From DATFVB01 sp963714035 (GTDB lineage: Bacteria; Acidobacteriota; Thermoanaerobaculia; UBA5066; DATFVB01), in assembly GCA_963714035.1 (NCBI GenBank), contig OY970224.1:2170001-2234000 (forward strand): a stretch of DNA of 64,000 nt, in the 5' to 3' direction. Every line of letters starts with the position of its first letter. The stretch's first letter is position 1. Below are positions 49,235 through 57,929 of the stretch, piece after piece. The position numbers and the translations under genes are program-made. The notes under the pieces are model-generated. The model saw only the letters and a program-made list of their open reading frames with translations, did no database searches and had not been told where the DNA came from.

Positions 49235-51823
49235 ATGACGCTCGCCGCCGGAATGAAGCTCGGTCCGTACGAGATCATCGCGCCGCTCGGAGCCGGCGGC
49301 ATGGGCGAGGTCTATCGCGCGCGCGACACGCGTCTCGGGCGCGACGTCGCGATCAAGGTGCTTCCGGAACGGCTCGCTTCCGATCGCGATGCCGAGGCCC
49401 GCTTCGAGCGGGAGTCGAAAGCCGTCGCCGCGCTCTCGCACCCGAACATCCTCGCGATCCACGATGTCGGGGCGACGGCGGAAGGCATCGCCTACGCCGT
49501 CACCGAGCTGCTCGAGGGTTCGACGCTTCGCGATCGCCTCGAGGGAGGCGCCCTCCCCTTCCGCAAGTGCGTCGAGTACGGCGTCCAGATCGCCGACGGG
49601 CTCGCCGCGGCGCATGAACGGGGAATCGTCCATCGGGACCTGAAGCCCGAGAACGTCTTCGTCAGCCCGGAAGGGAGGGTGAAGATCCTCGATTTCGGCC
49701 TCGCGAAGGCGGCGCCCGCGATCGAGGATTCCGCGACCGCGTCGCCGACGGTTTCCTCTCCCACCGATCCGGGCACGATTCTCGGGACGGTCGGCTACAT
49801 GGCGCCCGAGCAGGTGCGCGGGAAGGCCGCCGACCACCGGAGCGACATCTTCTCGCTCGGTTCCGTCCTCTACGAGATGGCGACGGGCCGCCGCGCGTTC
49901 AAGGGCGACTCCGCGATCGAAACGATGAACGCCGTGCTGAAGGAAGACCCGCCCGAGATCTCGACGATGCGCGGCGTTCCCCCGGACTTCGACCGGATCG
50001 TGCGCCACTGTCTCGAGAAATCGCCGGCGGAGCGCTTCCAGTCCGCTCGCGACGTGGCGTTCGACCTGAAGCACGCGGCGGCGGATTCGTCGGTTCGCAG
50101 CGGCCCGGCCCGCGGCCGCTTTACGGTGCGCCGCTGGATCCCGGCCGCGGCCGCCGTGGCAGCGCTTGCGATCGCGATCCTGACCTTCGTGATCGGTTGG
50201 CGCACCGGCATTCGCCGCGCCCGCGAGCATCCGCCGACGTTCCAGGCGCTGACGTTCCGTCGCGGCACGGTCCTCATCGCCCGGTTTCTTTCCGACGGAA
50301 AGACGGTCGTCTATTCCGCGGCTCTCCAGGACGATCCCGTCTCGGTCTACACCGTCCGATCCACGGGGCCGGAATCGCAGAAGCTCGACATTCCGCCCGC
50401 GCAGCTCTTCTCCGTCTCGCGCACCGACGAGCTCGCGATCGGGCTCGGCTTTCACTACACCTACGGTTTCATGACGGAAGCGACACTGGCCCGGGTCCCC
50501 ATCTCCGGCGGAACGCCGCGCTCGATCGCCGAGCGGGTGGTGAGCGCGGACTGGTCCCCCGACGGAAACGACTTTGCGATCGCCCGCATGGTCGGACGGC
50601 AGTGCGTGCTCGAATATCCGGCCGGAAAGACTCTGTATTCGACCGACGGGTGGATCGACGACGTCCGGGTTTCGCCCGACGGCGAGCGGGTCGCTTTCGA
50701 GCTGCACGGAGCGGAGGGCGATTCGCTCGGCGACGTCGCCGTCATCACGCGCTCCGGAAAACTGACCCGCATCGCGAAGGGATTCGGAAATCTCCGCGGC
50801 GTGGCCTGGTCCGACGACGGGAGCGAGGTGTACTGGACCGGAGCGCGCTCCCAGGGATTCGTCCTCGGGGCCTCGTCGCTGTCCGGCCGCGAACGCACCG
50901 TGTTCGCTTCCGGGGGAACCGACAACCTGCTCGATTTCCGGGGCGGCCAGACGCTCCTCTCGCGATACAACCAGCGCCGCGAGACGGCGATCCTCACTCC
51001 GGCTTCGCCGACGCCAAAGGACATTTCCTGGCTCGACTGGACGTGGCCGACCGACGTCAGCCGCGACGGCCAATGGCTCCTCTTTTCCGAACAGGGCCGC
51101 GCGATCGCGGCCCTGGGCGAGTACTTGCTGTACGTCCGCAAGACCGACGGCTCTCCGGCGACTCGCCTCGGCGCCGGTTTCGGCGGCTCCCTTTCGCCGG
51201 ACGGGCGCTCGGCGGCGATCCTTCGCGACTTTGCGGACAGCGGAAGGACCGCGCTCTCGATCCTGCCGATGGGCGCCGGGCGCCCCCAGCCCGTTCCGAC
51301 CCCGGGCTTCGATGCCGCCTGGCCGAAATGGCTCCCCGACGGGAAGCACTTCGTGGTCTCGGCGAAGTCCGCGTCCGGCGGTTCGCTCTTTTACGTTCTC
51401 GCGCCGGAAGGGCCTCCGGGCCGTCCGATCGAAGCGCCGGCGATGGCTTCGACCCAGTGTTTCGTTGTTTCTCCGGACGGGTCCGCAATCGCCGACGTCA
51501 GCGCGGACGGCCGCGTCGCATTCGTTCCGATCGGGGGCGGCCCCGCCCGGCTGGTGGCCGTGGATCCGCCGGCACGATGCATGCTCGGCTGGAACCCGAC
51601 CGGGAAAATCGTGTATTACCAGGACGGGAGCCAGCTTCCGGCGGGGATCCGGACGCTCGACGTCGCGACCGGGCGGACCGAGCTCTTCCGTTCGATCGAG
51701 CCCGTCGACCGGGCGGGCGTCCAGGTCGTCGGACCGATTCGGATGTCGCCCGACGGCGGGACGATCGCCTTCTCGTATCGTCGCTCGCTCTCCGAGCTGC
51801 TTCTCGTCGACGGGCTCCGATGA
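49235..51823 (+). CDS. Ser/Thr protein kinase with C-terminal WD40-like propeller
   Basis: 862 residues. Kinase domain: P-loop GAGGMGEVY (19-27), Lys41 in AIKVLP, HRDLKPEN with catalytic Asp135, DFG at 153-155 and APE at 190-192; the Ser/Thr-rich segment between DFG and APE is the activation loop. A single transmembrane helix lies at about 299-322. The remaining 540 residues are PD40/TolB-like propeller blades (FLSDGKTVVYSAAL, SPDGNDFAIARM, SPDGERVAFEL, WSDDGSEVYWTGA, SPDGGTIAFSY). This kinase-propeller architecture is abundant in Acidobacteriota. The leader is shared with the kinase at the left edge and with the remnant at 1760-1909. It is followed by a small membrane-protein gene and an exonuclease gene. 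Confidence 0.95.
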   Translation: MTLAAGMKLGPYEIIAPLGAGGMGEVYRARDTRLGRDVAIKVLPERLASDRDAEARFERESKAVAALSHPNILAIHDVGATAEGIAYAVTELLEGSTLRDRLEGGALPFRKCVEYGVQIADGLAAAHERGIVHRDLKPENVFVSPEGRVKILDFGLAKAAPAIEDSATASPTVSSPTDPGTILGTVGYMAPEQVRGKAADHRSDIFSLGSVLYEMATGRRAFKGDSAIETMNAVLKEDPPEISTMRGVPPDFDRIVRHCLEKSPAERFQSARDVAFDLKHAAADSSVRSGPARGRFTVRRWIPAAAAVAALAIAILTFVIGWRTGIRRAREHPPTFQALTFRRGTVLIARFLSDGKTVVYSAALQDDPVSVYTVRSTGPESQKLDIPPAQLFSVSRTDELAIGLGFHYTYGFMTEATLARVPISGGTPRSIAERVVSADWSPDGNDFAIARMVGRQCVLEYPAGKTLYSTDGWIDDVRVSPDGERVAFELHGAEGDSLGDVAVITRSGKLTRIAKGFGNLRGVAWSDDGSEVYWTGARSQGFVLGASSLSGRERTVFASGGTDNLLDFRGGQTLLSRYNQRRETAILTPASPTPKDISWLDWTWPTDVSRDGQWLLFSEQGRAIAALGEYLLYVRKTDGSPATRLGAGFGGSLSPDGRSAAILRDFADSGRTALSILPMGAGRPQPVPTPGFDAAWPKWLPDGKHFVVSAKSASGGSLFYVLAPEGPPGRPIEAPAMASTQCFVVSPDGSAIADVSADGRVAFVPIGGGPARLVAVDPPARCMLGWNPTGKIVYYQDGSQLPAGIRTLDVATGRTELFRSIEPVDRAGVQVVGPIRMSPDGGTIAFSYRRSLSELLLVDGLR

Positions 51824-51851
51824 CGCGGGCCGCGCGACAGGCGGATCGGCG

Positions 51852-52208
51852 ATGAGCGACACGCCCCGCCAGCGCCGGACTCGCCTGGCGGTCCTTCTCG
51901 TGGGATTCGCCGCCGCGATCGTGATCTGGGTCGTCGCCGGACCCGACCCCGAAGACATGCCCGGATACGACCCGATGCAGAACAAGATGTATCTCCACGA
52001 CCTCGAGGTGTACGGCGGAAAGGCGAACCTCCTCGCGGCGGAATTCCGGGACTGGTTCGTGGGGCTCTGGCAGGGGCGAAACCTCGCGTTCACCGTGGCG
52101 TTCCTGACCGTGCTCGTCGTCCTCATCATGCGATTCCTCGCGCGGCACCCCGCGATGGATGAGGAAGAGAGCGCGGTGGTCCAGGGACCGTGGCGCGACC
52201 GCGACTGA
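51852..52208 (+). CDS. Small two-helix membrane protein, unknown
   Basis: 118 residues. Transmembrane helix 1 is LAVLLVGFAAAIVIWVVAG (about 12-30) and helix 2 is NLAFTVAFLTVLVVLIMRFLA (about 77-97). Between them is a polar loop (DPEDMPGYDPMQNKMYLHDLEVYGGKANLLAAEFRDWF), and the C-terminus is acidic. I recognise no family. It lies 28 bases after the kinase gene and 22 bases before the exonuclease gene, so the three are likely one transcription unit. Confidence 0.75.
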   Translation: MSDTPRQRRTRLAVLLVGFAAAIVIWVVAGPDPEDMPGYDPMQNKMYLHDLEVYGGKANLLAAEFRDWFVGLWQGRNLAFTVAFLTVLVVLIMRFLARHPAMDEEESAVVQGPWRDRD

Positions 52209-52230
52209 GCTCTCGGGACATTCCGCTCGC

Positions 52231-53070
52231 GTGATCGTCCATCTGATCGACGGCACCTACGAGCTCTTCCGGCATTTCTACGGCCTGCGGCGCTTCACGA
52301 AGGGAAAGGACCGCCCCCTCGGCGCCGTCGCCGGCGTGCTGAACACCGTTCTCGAGCTCGTCGAGAAGGGCGCGACCCACCTCGGCGTCGCGACCGATCA
52401 CGTCATCGAGTCGTTCCGAAACGGCCTCTGGGCGGGATACAAGACCGGCGACGGAATCGAGCCGGCCCTGCGCCGGCAGTTCGAGCCTCTCGAGGAATCG
52501 CTCGCCGCGATGGGCATCGCGGTCTGGCCGATGATCGAGCTCGAGGCGGACGACGCGCTCGCCTCCGCGGCCCGCCTCGCGGCGGAAGACCCGCGCGTCG
52601 AGAAGGTCTGCATCTGGACGCCCGACAAGGACCTCGCGCAGAGCGTGCGCGGCGACTGCATCGTCCAGATGGATCGGCGCGCGAAGAAGATTCGCGACGC
52701 GGCGGGAGTCCGCGAAAAGTTCGGCGTCGATCCGGAGCTCATTCCCGATTTCCTCGCGCTCGTCGGCGACGCCGCGGACGGCTATCCCGGGATCGGGGGC
52801 ATCGGGTCGGTCGGCGCAGCGAGGCTCCTGAACGGCCACGGCCCGATCGAGAACTTTCCGCCCGGAGTCCTCGGAGGGAAGCGAGAAGAGGCGCTCCTCT
52901 TCAAGAAGCTCGCGACTCTCCGGACCGACGCCGCCCTCTTTTCGGACGTGGACGAGCTGCGCTGGCGCGGGCCGACGGCGGCGTTTGCGGCGTGGGCCGA
53001 CCGTATCGGGGATCCGAAGCTGCCGGAGCGCTGCCGCAAAGCGGCGGAGGCGGCGGCTGAAAACGGCTGA
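52231..53070 (+). CDS. 5'-3' exonuclease (Pol I N-terminal domain-like)
   Basis: 279 residues from a GTG. PIN-like flap-nuclease fold: IVHLIDGTYELFRHFYG (first metal Asp), RPLGAVAGVLNTVLELV, VATDHVIESFRN, IELEADDALASAA with the metal-binding acidic cluster, CIWTPDKDLAQSV, and a helix-hairpin-helix (LVGDAADGYPGIGGIGSVGAARLL) for DNA binding. The length equals stand-alone Xni/ExoIX-type or Pol I 5' nuclease domains. Role in flap removal during replication or repair. It is in line with the kinase and small membrane protein genes; no functional link is obvious. Confidence 0.92.
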   Translation: MIVHLIDGTYELFRHFYGLRRFTKGKDRPLGAVAGVLNTVLELVEKGATHLGVATDHVIESFRNGLWAGYKTGDGIEPALRRQFEPLEESLAAMGIAVWPMIELEADDALASAARLAAEDPRVEKVCIWTPDKDLAQSVRGDCIVQMDRRAKKIRDAAGVREKFGVDPELIPDFLALVGDAADGYPGIGGIGSVGAARLLNGHGPIENFPPGVLGGKREEALLFKKLATLRTDAALFSDVDELRWRGPTAAFAAWADRIGDPKLPERCRKAAEAAAENG

Positions 53071-53088
53071 TACGGGAAACGGTCCGGG

Positions 53089-54351
53089 TCAGTGCGCTCC
53101 GACGAGCCGCCGCAATCCGGACCCGGCTCTGTCGAGCGCAAGGACGGGATCGGAGTCGCGGACGCTCCACAGCACGGCGCGGTCTCCGTCCAGCTTCTGG
53201 TTGAAACCCGTCGGCTGAGACTCGGCGCCGAAGGCCTGCAGGAACACCGAAAACGCGAGGCAGACCAGGAACACGGCCTTCCCCGGCGGCCGTTTCTCAA
53301 GCGACGTCTCCCACGCGAGAGCGAGAAGAACCGTCAACGCCGGCGTCATCTCGATCAGCAGCCGGTAGCCGAAGCTGTGCCCCCCCCACCAGATCGTCCA
53401 CTTGGACGTGACGAGCAGCAGGGCCGCAGCGCCCGCGAGGAGCGCGGCGAAGATCGGCTGTTCGCGGCGAAGGCGGATCGCCGGCGCGATACTGAGAGCC
53501 GCGAACAGAAAGATCGGGCTGTAGACGAAGAGCCCCCGCGAGGGGCTCACGAGAAGGCCCGCCAGTCCGGCCGCGGCATTTCCCCCGAAATTGGAGACCG
53601 CCGGAAACGGATCCGCCTGCGCCATCGAAAATGGGCTGCCCCAGTAAAGGGCGGCGTAGACCGATCGAAGCGCGAGCGGGATCGCCCCGAGAAGGCAGAA
53701 CGCGGCGAAGCGTCCCCGGTGGCGGAGGAAGACGACAGCCGCGAGCGGAGCCGCGACGAGCGCGTTCATCGGCCGGTTGACCACGGCGAGCCCGAGGAAG
53801 AGCCCGCTCCACGCCGCCGACCGCGAGTCGCCGCGCGTCAGGAGCCACAGGGCGATCGTCTGCAACAGGAGCGACGGCCCGTGCTGGAACATCCCGCGGC
53901 TCGCGACACTCCAGACACACGTCCCGAACGCGTAGGCTCCCGCCATCAGCACGGCCGTGGAACGGCGCGCGGCGAGCCGCTCGAGGGCGAGGAACAGGAA
54001 CAGCACGGAGAGCGCGCTGACGAGCGATGCCGTGATCATGGAGAGGCGGGTGCGCTGCGCGTAGACGTCGATCCCGAGAAGGCGAGCCCCCGCAAATACC
54101 GGGACGTTCACGAGCCCGGGCAGGATCGGATAGGTCGAGATCACCCGCCCCGACTGGAGGCGGAGCCAGTACGGCAGAGGCTTCCCCGCGTCGACGAATT
54201 CCCGGAAATCGAGGTTCCCTTCCGTGAGGAGCGTCACCGGCAGGAGCTCCGCCGGCTGGGTGTCGCCGCTCCCCGCGTAATGAAACCCGGCGAGATAGAC
54301 GACGAACGGGATCGCGAACACCGCGATTCGCCCGAGGGTCCGCCGACTCAA
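53089..54351 (-). CDS. Multi-pass membrane protein, GT-C type (TTG start)
   Basis: 420 residues, about eleven transmembrane helices. The start is a TTG overlapping the upstream stop as TTGA, the same arrangement as at 29088. After the first helix a loop reads HYAGSGDTQPAELLPVTLLTEGNLDF, with acidic residues where GT-C enzymes bind metal; SRGMFQHGPSLLLQTIALWLL and WWGGHSFGYRLLIEMTPALTVLLAL (Arg-Tyr...P) recall the later conserved loops of GT39-like proteins. No soluble catalytic domain. Predicted lipid-linked sugar transferase of unknown specificity, coupled with the PQQ-like propeller gene. Confidence 0.78.
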   Translation of the reverse strand: MSRRTLGRIAVFAIPFVVYLAGFHYAGSGDTQPAELLPVTLLTEGNLDFREFVDAGKPLPYWLRLQSGRVISTYPILPGLVNVPVFAGARLLGIDVYAQRTRLSMITASLVSALSVLFLFLALERLAARRSTAVLMAGAYAFGTCVWSVASRGMFQHGPSLLLQTIALWLLTRGDSRSAAWSGLFLGLAVVNRPMNALVAAPLAAVVFLRHRGRFAAFCLLGAIPLALRSVYAALYWGSPFSMAQADPFPAVSNFGGNAAAGLAGLLVSPSRGLFVYSPIFLFAALSIAPAIRLRREQPIFAALLAGAAALLLVTSKWTIWWGGHSFGYRLLIEMTPALTVLLALAWETSLEKRPPGKAVFLVCLAFSVFLQAFGAESQPTGFNQKLDGDRAVLWSVRDSDPVLALDRAGSGLRRLVGAH

Positions 54352-55835
54352 TTCGACGTCACCTCGAAGGCGTACAGGTTGCCGTTCGTGTCTCCGAAGA
54401 AGATCCGGCCGTCGGAAACCGCGATTCCGCCGTAGAGGATCACGCCGGTGTCGAATCGCCAGAGGAGGGCGCCCGTCGCCGCGTCGAGCGCGACCGCCTG
54501 TGTCCCCGCCGTCGCGAAAACGACGCCGTTGGCGACCGACACGGGCGCCAGAACCGGGCCGTGCAGGTCGGTGAACGTCCAGCGCGCAACGCCGGTCGCG
54601 GGATCCAGCGCCGACACGGTGCCTCGGACCTCGACCGCGCCGACCGTCATCCGGCCTCCGCCGGCGTAGAGGCTCGATCCGTCGAACGCGGCCGTCGAGA
54701 TGCTTCCGTCGCCGCAGGTCGGGCAATCGCCGCCGATTGCGAGCAACGTCTTCCAGACGGGCCCGTCGGACAGGTGCATTCGATCGAAAGCGTAATAATG
54801 GCCGTCCTTCTGGCTCGCACCCACGAGGAGCCGTCCGGCCGCGTCGTGAAACAGGGTCGGAGACGAGCCCCAGTCGGCATCGGGCGTCGAGTTGTAGTCG
54901 TCGAGCGGAATTTTCCAGGAGTCCTCGATCGCGAGGCTTCCGAGGGTCAGCCGGACGACGGAGTACGCGAGGCCGTCGTCGTACGCGTACGCCGACGCCG
55001 TCGTCACGAAGACCTTACCGGGCGCCACGTCGATCGCCGGCGAAGACCACACCCCCGCGCCGAAACGAGCGGGATCCGTCGTCTGCGAGAGGTCTCCCGA
55101 CGCGACCGTCGCTCCCGACGCCGCGCCGAGAGCGACCACGCGCCCGTCCACGAAGGGGTCGTCGCAATGGCTGGCGATCCCCTGATAGACGAGATCGTCG
55201 ATCACCGAGGGCGACGACCAACCGTAATAACCGCCGGTCGGCGAGTTGTCGCCGAGCTTCGTCTTCCACAGGACCTGAAGCGTTTCCGCGCTCAGGGCGT
55301 AGAACGAATCGTCGCCTCCGGCCAGATAGATGCGGCCGACGGAAAACGCGGGCGCCGACGTGACGCCCTGGATCGGTGGGTCGCAGTTCCCGATCGGCGT
55401 CGTCCCGAGGTTCACGGAGGCGACCGCCGTCCCGCTCGCCGCGTCGAGCTCCCACTCGTTGCCCTGCCAGTCGCCGACGTAGAGCTTCCCCGCCACGACG
55501 GTCGGCGAAGACGCGATCGCGCCGGGAAGCGTCACCCGCCACGCCGCATGCATCGAGGACATCGACGACGGCGAGATTGTCGTCTCGTTGTGCGCCTCCC
55601 CGGTCATCCCCGCGTCCGCGCAGTATTTCGGCCAATCGTGCTCGAGAGGCCTGTCCTCGATCCGCGCGGCGGATCGAGGATTCAGAGGCGTGACCCGGAC
55701 GGCCGACCGCTCCCCCGCGAGGGACGCAGAGGCCAGCAGCACGGCCAGCGCCGCGCCCGCCGCGGTCTCCACGCCGCCCCTGATGCCTCGCGGCCCGTTC
55801 CCGAGCGTCCTTCTCCGCAACCTCGCTCCGTCCAT
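54348..55835 (-). CDS. Exported PQQ-binding-like beta-propeller protein
   Basis: 495 residues. The N-terminal segment carries a hydrophobic stretch (AAGAALAVLLASASLAG) acting as a signal peptide, preceded by an Arg-rich n-region. Propeller blades follow the pyrrolo-quinoline-quinone-like pattern: ASSPTVVAGKLYVGDWQGNEWELDAASG, FSVGRIYLAGGDDSFYALSAET, WSSPAIDVAPGKVFVTTAS, SISTAAFDGSSLYAGGGRM, GTVSALDPATGVARWTF, VVFATAGTQAVALDAATGALLWRF and RIFFGDTNGNLYAFEV. The Cys pair in GGDCPTCGDG may be a disulfide or metal site. No alcohol-dehydrogenase active-site residues are obvious, so it is likely structural (BamB-like). Its stop overlaps the TTG of the GT-C gene. Confidence 0.85.
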   Translation of the reverse strand: MDGARLRRRTLGNGPRGIRGGVETAAGAALAVLLASASLAGERSAVRVTPLNPRSAARIEDRPLEHDWPKYCADAGMTGEAHNETTISPSSMSSMHAAWRVTLPGAIASSPTVVAGKLYVGDWQGNEWELDAASGTAVASVNLGTTPIGNCDPPIQGVTSAPAFSVGRIYLAGGDDSFYALSAETLQVLWKTKLGDNSPTGGYYGWSSPSVIDDLVYQGIASHCDDPFVDGRVVALGAASGATVASGDLSQTTDPARFGAGVWSSPAIDVAPGKVFVTTASAYAYDDGLAYSVVRLTLGSLAIEDSWKIPLDDYNSTPDADWGSSPTLFHDAAGRLLVGASQKDGHYYAFDRMHLSDGPVWKTLLAIGGDCPTCGDGSISTAAFDGSSLYAGGGRMTVGAVEVRGTVSALDPATGVARWTFTDLHGPVLAPVSVANGVVFATAGTQAVALDAATGALLWRFDTGVILYGGIAVSDGRIFFGDTNGNLYAFEVTSN

Positions 55836-56068
55836 GGGAGCGAGTCTAGAACGACGAGCCGGCGATTGCCCGAACCGCTTGGCCGGACTCGCACCGACGG
55901 GCGCTTCGTGGCGAGCACCACGCTCCGCTTCGAAGGCGCGATTTCGTGTCCGACCGGTCGCTCCGGCGCCGACCCTCAAGATTCCGTCTTATTTTGAGGT
56001 CAAACTGTTTCGGCGGACACGGAAATGATTCGCCCGCCTCCACGGTTACCCTGAAGGGGTCTTCTGCC

Positions 56069-56617
56069 ATGGTCCGCGAACCCGTCATCGTCTCCCACCG
56101 CGCCGAAACCGCGCGGACCGCTGACGCCGGCTTGACCCGCCGAGGGTGGCTCGTCGTCTCCTGGATCGGGTTCGCGGCGGCGGTCGGAGCCGGCACCACG
56201 GCGGCGATCCGGTTCCTCTTTCCCAATGTGCTCTTCGAGCCGCCGACCCGGTTCGATGCGGGAAAACCCTCGTCCTATCTGCCGGGCCTGGTCGACACGC
56301 GATGGAAGGAGCAGTACGGCGTGTGGATCGTTCGACGCCCCGACGGGGCCTTTTACGCGCTGATCGCGATCTGCAAACATCTGGGATGCGTCCCGAACTG
56401 GCTTCAGGACCAGAAGAAGTTCAAGTGCCCTTGCCACGGATCGGGCTACTACATCAACGGGATGAACTTCGAGGGCCCCGCGCCGTCGCCGCTCGACAGG
56501 GCGAAGATCTGGCTCTCGAACGACGGCCACCTGATCGTGGACAAGGCGACGGTCTTCCACATGGTGGGCGGCATCGATCCCGGCAAGCAGTACCCGGAAT
56601 CCGTTCTGACCGTCTGA
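56069..56617 (+). CDS. Rieske 2Fe-2S protein of a bc-type complex
   Basis: 182 residues. An N-terminal twin-Arg-containing stretch (LTRRGWLVVSWIGFAAAVGAG) leads into one membrane anchor (about 27-50). The C-terminal domain has CKHLGC (Cys102, His104, Cys107) and CPCHGSGYY (Cys120, Cys122, His123): Cys102/His104/Cys120/His123 ligate the cluster and Cys107/Cys122 form the disulfide. The GSGYYINGMNFEGPAPSPL block is typical of cytochrome b6f/menaquinol-type Rieske subunits. Normally cytochrome b genes follow; here tRNA-Ala and the island follow instead, so the partner must be elsewhere or was separated. Confidence 0.93.
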   Translation: MVREPVIVSHRAETARTADAGLTRRGWLVVSWIGFAAAVGAGTTAAIRFLFPNVLFEPPTRFDAGKPSSYLPGLVDTRWKEQYGVWIVRRPDGAFYALIAICKHLGCVPNWLQDQKKFKCPCHGSGYYINGMNFEGPAPSPLDRAKIWLSNDGHLIVDKATVFHMVGGIDPGKQYPESVLTV

Positions 56618-56694
56618 CGCCGGACGCCGCCTTCACGGTCCGATCCGGATTGACGCCGCTCCCTCCCTCGACTACGATTCCGCCCTCTCGTCGT

Positions 56695-56770
56695 GGGGCT
56701 GTAGCTCAGTTGGGAGAGCGCCTGAATGGCATTCAGGAGGTCGACGGTTCGATCCCGTTCAGCTCCACCA
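56695..56770 (+). tRNA. tRNA-Ala (anticodon GGC)
   Basis: 76 bases with encoded CCA. Acceptor GGGGCTG pairs with CAGCTCC (one G-T); D-arm GCTCAGTTGGGAGAGC; anticodon arm CCTGAATGGCATTCAGG with loop ATGGCAT, anticodon GGC; T-arm GACGGTTCGATCCCGTT. Its 3' end marks the left border of the lower-GC island. Confidence 0.97.
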
Positions 56771-56864
56771 ATCTTTTCAACCGTTTAGCCTCGCGCGCAC
56801 GCGAGGCCTGATCCTGACGAGTTCAAAAAAGAGTTCAAGACGTAAATCGTGGAGCACCCAAACG

Positions 56865-57929
56865 TCATCGTGATGCCTGCTCAGCAGCCACCACATCGGT
56901 GACGAGACCTAGAAGCCGTGACTCCCTCTCCTGCCGTGCAGCCAAGTCTGACGCCGCGCGCTCGACTGCACGGGCATATTGCTTTGCGCTCTCTGGAATG
57001 TCGCTTGCGTCAGGGTTGGCGAAGTACCTGTCCACCTCGTCAGCAAATTTTGTGAGCTTTCCTCTCAGCTCGCTTCGACCCTCCCGCGAAAATGGCATCA
57101 GCGTCGCGTATCGTGCCAGCACCAGAAAGAGCGAGTAAAAATCTGACTTCTTCCGATATCTTGTCTTGCTCACTTCTGGAAGGATCGCCAATAGCTCGCC
57201 CAAGGTTTTCTTAAATACCTCTTCAGTCGTTTCCTTTTGCGGAAATTCTCGCTCATAGGCTTGGTACCATTCCTCCAGCTTGTCCTTCTTATTTTGCACG
57301 CCATGAAGATAGGCCACGACCACTTCACTGATGAACTCAATATCGAGCATGCGGCGAATATCGTTTGGCGTAAAGATCCCACACGATGCCCACCGCTCAT
57401 CGCCGCCAAGGCCTTCGACGGTCTTTATGAACTCTCCCCAGTATGCAGCATGCCGTAACTCCTGTGGATTAAGCGCAACAACGTTCCTATTCAGGCGTTG
57501 AAACATATTCCGCAGTTCGGGCTCCGGCATGTCAGGGAGCACCCTTACCACAAAGTTGTAATTGAATACCTGCTTCTTCTGATCAGGGCTAAGGTCATCA
57601 AATGACATATCAGCGAAGTCCGGAGAATCCACCGGATCAAGCGACACCTGTCCATCTAAGAATCCAAGGCAAGCACGCAATCTCTGTTGACCGTCTACAA
57701 CAACGTACCGCTCATGCCCCTCAGAACTAGTAAATTCCTGCATGTACAGTTCAGGGACCGGAAAGCCCCGCAATATCGTGTCGATCAGATACCCCTGCTG
57801 CTTTGGCGTCCAGACAGGATTACGCTGAAAAGGAGTCTTCAGTTCGAGCTCGCCACCTTGGTGAATCTTCGCAAACCAAGCCACGCTATGCGTCGTCGAG
57901 TTAAGAAAGGTCTGCACCAAATCCTCCAT
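56865..57929 (-). CDS. DUF262 protein (ParB/GmrSD-type)
   Basis: 354 residues. The N-terminal DUF262 domain has FQRNPVWTPKQQGYLIDTIL (34-53) and the ParB-like nucleotide/nuclease motif VVVDGQQRL (DGQQR 79-83), followed by IFQRLNRN-type MFQRLNRNVVALNPQELRHAAYWG. This is the fold of the GmrS half of type IV restriction enzymes and of many defence-island proteins. The C-terminal half is helical with no HNH (DUF1524) nuclease motif, so it is not a complete GmrSD enzyme; a partner may supply the second activity. The start overlaps the end of the NTase gene by 29 bases, implying tight co-expression. Low G+C compared with the chromosome. Confidence 0.9.
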   Translation of the reverse strand: MEDLVQTFLNSTTHSVAWFAKIHQGGELELKTPFQRNPVWTPKQQGYLIDTILRGFPVPELYMQEFTSSEGHERYVVVDGQQRLRACLGFLDGQVSLDPVDSPDFADMSFDDLSPDQKKQVFNYNFVVRVLPDMPEPELRNMFQRLNRNVVALNPQELRHAAYWGEFIKTVEGLGGDERWASCGIFTPNDIRRMLDIEFISEVVVAYLHGVQNKKDKLEEWYQAYEREFPQKETTEEVFKKTLGELLAILPEVSKTRYRKKSDFYSLFLVLARYATLMPFSREGRSELRGKLTKFADEVDRYFANPDASDIPESAKQYARAVERAASDLAARQERESRLLGLVTDVVAAEQASR

